A DNA stretch of 9,368 bases from positions 1-9,368 of the forward strand of contig JACCZQ010000551.1 in assembly GCA_013695905.1 (NCBI GenBank). Reading direction: 5' to 3'. Shown piece after piece: positions 6,865 through 9,368 of the stretch (position 1 is the first letter of the stretch; every line of letters starts with the position of its first letter). Position numbers and translations under genes: made by a program. This stretch comes from Chthoniobacterales bacterium. Lineage in GTDB: Bacteria; Verrucomicrobiota; Verrucomicrobiia; Chthoniobacterales; UBA10450. The notes under the pieces are model-generated. The model searched no databases. It saw only the letters and a program-made list of their open reading frames with translations, and was not told the DNA's origin.

Positions 6865-8040
6865 TCAATACAACAAATACGACGCCCGTTCCCGCCGGAA
6901 ACTCTGCTCGTTCGCGCGCCACGAGGCCACGATACTGCTCGCCGACGCGCCGGATTGCAGCCGCGTCCGCAGCGACGTGCTGCCGTAAACTTTCGTAAAA
7001 ATGTCCATCTTTCCCGCCGGTGTGCGGCCGAAGAGCTTCCCACCGCGGCGATTGATCGCCTCGATCAGATGCAGGTTGATCGCGGTGAGATTCGCCGGTG
7101 CGTCCGGATTGATGTGCAACCTGCTCCCGCCCGCATGCTCCGAAAACCGGACCCCGGGCATGTCGAGCGACCGCAGGTAACGCGTCAGGCTCGCCGAATC
7201 CACCGCGCTGGATCGCACGTACTCGAACGGCAACGGACCGCCCACGCCGATATCCACCCCGCTGAGCGATCCGATGATTCCCGTCGCCACATAATAGAAC
7301 GGCGAAGTGCCGCGGGGGATATTCGGCGAGGTGCGGATCCACCGCAGCCCGGTGTTTTCCCACGTCTGATTGCGCGACCAGCCGCGCATCGGCACGACCG
7401 TGAGATTGCAGCGCGCGCCGGTCCAGCCCTTCGCATTCGCCATCTTCGCCAGCTCGCCCGTCGTCATGCCGTGGACATACGGCACCGGGAATTGCCCCAC
7501 GAACGAAATCCAGCGGCTCTCCACCGACGGGCCTTCGATCCGATTTCCGCCGAGCGGATTCGGTCGATCCAGCACCACGAACGGAATCCCAGCTTCACCA
7601 GCCGCCTCCATGCAGCGTCCCATCGTGCTGATGTAGGTGTAGCTGCGACAGCCGATATCCTGCATGTCAAAAACGAGCACGTCCACGCCGGCGAGCATCG
7701 CGGGTGTCGGCTTCCGCGTCGGGCCGTAGAGCGAATGCGCCATCACGCCGGTGATCGGATCGCGCCGGCTCTTCACATATTTTCCGGCCAGCTCCGTCCC
7801 ATCGAGCCCGTGTTCCGGGGTGTAGAGCGCCACCAGGTTGGTGTTCCGCTTCAGCAGCACCCGCGTCCGCGTGCCGCTCGAGTCGATCCCCGTCTGATTC
7901 GTGATCAATCCGACCCGTTTACCCTGCAGCGCCGCATAACCATCCTGCGCCAGCACATCGATGCCGAGCTGCACCCGCGCGTGCGCGGGGAGGCCGAGAA
8001 AAAGCGAGAGCGCGAGAAAGGTGAAGAAGCGGGTAAACAT
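6865..8040 (-). CDS. namZ: Exported DUF1343 protein, NamZ-type exo-beta-N-acetylmuramidase (GH171)
   Basis: DUF1343 proteins include Bacillus subtilis NamZ (YbbC), which removes MurNAc from the non-reducing end of peptidoglycan fragments. The protein has 391 aa from the ATG at 8040. A textbook signal peptide (FFTFLALSLFLGLPAHA, cut after residue 21) implies export. Family landmarks run in order: RVGLITNQTG (42-51), YTPEHGLDG (73-81), SLYGPTRKPT (103-112), VFDMQDIGCRSYTYISTM (123-140), LDRPNPLGG (157-165), HGMTTGELA (190-198) and SPNIPRG. Conserved Glu76 and Glu196 are candidate catalytic acids, by pattern only. A longer frame to 8328 would run through the divergent nagZ and lacks a signal peptide, so it was rejected. 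The divergent NagZ-type gene lies 42 nt away; NamZ and NagZ also cluster in B. subtilis, which supports the function. Confidence 0.88.
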   Translation of the reverse strand: MFTRFFTFLALSLFLGLPAHARVQLGIDVLAQDGYAALQGKRVGLITNQTGIDSSGTRTRVLLKRNTNLVALYTPEHGLDGTELAGKYVKSRRDPITGVMAHSLYGPTRKPTPAMLAGVDVLVFDMQDIGCRSYTYISTMGRCMEAAGEAGIPFVVLDRPNPLGGNRIEGPSVESRWISFVGQFPVPYVHGMTTGELAKMANAKGWTGARCNLTVVPMRGWSRNQTWENTGLRWIRTSPNIPRGTSPFYYVATGIIGSLSGVDIGVGGPLPFEYVRSSAVDSASLTRYLRSLDMPGVRFSEHAGGSRLHINPDAPANLTAINLHLIEAINRRGGKLFGRTPAGKMDIFTKVYGSTSLRTRLQSGASASSIVASWRANEQSFRRERASYLLY

Positions 8041-8082
8041 CTGCTGGATTGATCGGTTTCGGATTCTAAGTTCGGGGACCGT
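8041..8082. promoter_or_regulatory. Divergent intergenic region, namZ / nagZ
   Basis: The 42 nt between the two divergent starts must hold or adjoin both promoters. It is richer in A/T than its surroundings (TTGATC at 8049 and ATTCTAA at 8063), but these are too close together to form a standard sigma-70 pair. No operator symmetry stands out. The assignment rests on layout. Confidence 0.3.
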
Positions 8083-9183
8083 ATGAAGCGCCCACGACCC
8101 GGTCAACTCCTCCTTGCCGGCGTCCCCGGCACCGAACTCGACTCGGAAAGCGCGGCGCTTTTTCGAAGGGTGCAGCCTGGCGGTTTCATCCTCTTCGGCC
8201 GCAACATCACAGGTGCCATGCAGCTGCGGAAATTGATCGACGATCTGCGCGAGGTCAGCGCCGTCGAGCCGATCATTACGATCGACCAGGAAGGCGGACG
8301 CGTGTCCCGTTTGCGCCTCATCGGCCACGAACCACCTAACGCGCAGCAGCTCCGCGAGAAAGGCGACATTTCACTCGTTAGGCGACATGGCGAGATCACG
8401 GGGCGCCTGCTCCGGCTGTTCGGTTTCAATCTCGATCTCTGTCCGGTGCTCGACATTTCCTTCGACGACGAAGCCGACAACTCCCTCCGCGGCCGCTGCT
8501 ACGGCACCACCGTGGACGAGGTGGTGCGAGTCGCCTCCGCCTTTAACGAGGCGCTGCGGCAGGAGGGGATCGCCAGCTGCGGGAAACATTTCCCGGGCTA
8601 TTCCGCCGCGGGTGTGGACGCGCACCACGATCTGCCGCGGATCGATCGCTCTGGCGAGGAGCTGGAGCGGGAGGAACTGGCGGTGTTTCGGCAGTTCATC
8701 AGCACCGTCGAGAGCATGATGATCTGTCACGGTTGGTATCCCTGTTTTGATCGCGAGAAACTGCCCGCGTCCCTTTCCCCGCGAGTGATTACACAGCTGC
8801 TGCGCGAGGAGATGAACTACCGCGGCCTCGTCATGACGGACGATCTCGACATGGGCGCGATTTATAACGAGTACGGGCTGGAGGAGACGATCCGCCTCGC
8901 CATTGGCGCGGGGAACGATCTGGCGATGATCTGCCACCGCATCGAGGCTTTCGATGAGGCGCTGCGGGTGCTGGAGCAATTGCCGGTGGAGCAACTCGAC
9001 CGCGCGCTGGAGAATATCGCGCGCTTCAAAGACAGGATGTCACCGCCGCACGAATTTTCCGAAGCGGCGTTTCAGCAGCTGGATGCTGAGGTGTGGCAGC
9101 TGCGCGCCGACGTGCTCGGCGCAGAGCACGCAGCCGAGCGCAGCCCGGAGGACGGGAAGCGTTCTCCTGTGGAATCGTATTAA
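8083..9183 (+). CDS. nagZ: Beta-N-acetylhexosaminidase, NagZ-type (GH3), cytosolic
   Basis: NagZ removes GlcNAc from anhydro-muropeptides or GlcNAc-MurNAc fragments in wall recycling. The protein has 366 aa; E. coli NagZ has 341. There is no signal peptide, so it is cytosolic. Motifs: GGFILFGRN near the N-terminus, IDQEGGRVSRL (67-77), CGKHFPGY (to 173), the DxH dyad Asp179-Ala-His181 that acts as acid/base in NagZ, and VMTDDLDMGAI with the nucleophile Asp253. The loop between KHFPG and DxH reads YSAAGV rather than the usual HGDTxxDS type, so it is diverged, but the dyad is kept. The C-terminal 30 or so residues are polar and extend past the barrel. It is divergent from the NamZ-type gene. 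Other GH3 glycosidases are possible, but the DxH loop favours NagZ. Confidence 0.92.
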   Translation: MKRPRPGQLLLAGVPGTELDSESAALFRRVQPGGFILFGRNITGAMQLRKLIDDLREVSAVEPIITIDQEGGRVSRLRLIGHEPPNAQQLREKGDISLVRRHGEITGRLLRLFGFNLDLCPVLDISFDDEADNSLRGRCYGTTVDEVVRVASAFNEALRQEGIASCGKHFPGYSAAGVDAHHDLPRIDRSGEELEREELAVFRQFISTVESMMICHGWYPCFDREKLPASLSPRVITQLLREEMNYRGLVMTDDLDMGAIYNEYGLEETIRLAIGAGNDLAMICHRIEAFDEALRVLEQLPVEQLDRALENIARFKDRMSPPHEFSEAAFQQLDAEVWQLRADVLGAEHAAERSPEDGKRSPVESY

Positions 9184-9185
9184 CG

Positions 9186-9368
9186 TTAGCCTTTTGATTG
9201 GCCGTTCGCCTGCTCCATGTGTAGGACCTGCTGCGATTCGGCGACACGCGCGAGCCGCAGGCGCAACGGCGAGGCGGAGGTGCTGCTCTGCAACTTCTGG
9301 AGGAGATCGACTTCCATGGGAGCAGCTAGGTAGCAGAGGTCGCGCGGACCGCCAGCGGAGAATCGGCG
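9186..9368 (-). CDS. 3' end of an unidentified gene (partial, runs off right edge)
   Basis: A minus-strand frame is open from the window edge to a TAA at 9186-9188, giving a 60-residue C-terminal fragment. It reads RRFSAGGPRDLCYLAAPMEVD, then LLQKLQSSTSASPLRLRLARVAE and a polar end ...QANGQSKG. Most codons end in G or C, as in neighbouring genes, and the other frames are broken by stops or poorly placed. Its stop is 2 nt from the nagZ stop, as expected for tight convergence here. I do not recognise the family. A short 39-aa frame could also start at an internal ATG (9317), so a small gene is possible, but continuation upstream looks more likely. Confidence 0.5.
   Translation of the reverse strand, partial: RRFSAGGPRDLCYLAAPMEVDLLQKLQSSTSASPLRLRLARVAESQQVLHMEQANGQSKG

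Noticed and set aside
6292..8052. 586-codon open frame on the + strand opposite nadD and namZ
   Set aside because: It is antisense to two genes with clear family motifs, is Arg/His-rich with no recognisable domain, and is typical of a high-GC shadow frame.
8049..8069. Sigma-70 promoter from TTGATC and TTCTAA upstream of nagZ
   Set aside because: The spacing between the hexamers is far below the usual 16-18 nt.
9026..9247. 73-codon minus-strand frame overlapping the end of nagZ
   Set aside because: It is mostly antisense to nagZ, Arg/Ala-rich, and in a different frame from the better-supported partial gene at 9186-9368.

Overview
The window is an ordinary-looking stretch of bacterial chromosome with high GC, densely packed genes and several non-ATG starts. 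It has no phage, transposon, CRISPR or RNA gene that I can see. A Verrucomicrobiota origin is my best guess, by inference only. The basis is a heptanucleotide intergenic repeat of a kind I associate with that group and its relatives, generally weak ribosome-binding sites, and the mix of secreted peptidoglycan enzymes.

Left part (2-3557, + strand): the 3' end of tig (trigger factor), then clpP and clpX in the classical protein quality-control order, then cinA. The 80-nt gap between clpX and cinA holds a tandem heptamer repeat. Middle (3570-5887): cinA converges on a minus-strand pair, an exported L,D-transpeptidase and upstream of it an exported protein of unrecognised family with a lysozyme-like motif pattern. 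This pair is divergent from an exported FKBP-type prolyl isomerase. Right part (5903-9183): rsfS, nadD and a DUF1343/NamZ-type exo-muramidase lie on the minus strand. The last is divergent from a cytosolic GH3 NagZ-type hexosaminidase. A minus-strand open frame running off the right edge (9186-9368) is probably the 3' end of another gene.

Two themes recur. One is the cell wall: a cross-linking enzyme, a putative muramidase, an exo-muramidase and a hexosaminidase lie within 5.6 kb. The other is NAD metabolism: the C-terminal domain of CinA belongs to the NMN deamidase family, and NadD uses the product of that reaction.

The most notable points are (i) rsfS, which has no ATG, GTG or TTG at its conserved N-terminus and appears to start at ATC, 8 nt after a perfect AGGAG, inside the end of nadD; (ii) the unrecognised lysozyme-like protein beside the L,D-transpeptidase; (iii) the NamZ/NagZ divergent pair, one exported and one cytosolic; and (iv) the heptamer repeat. 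I found no clearly new multi-gene system.
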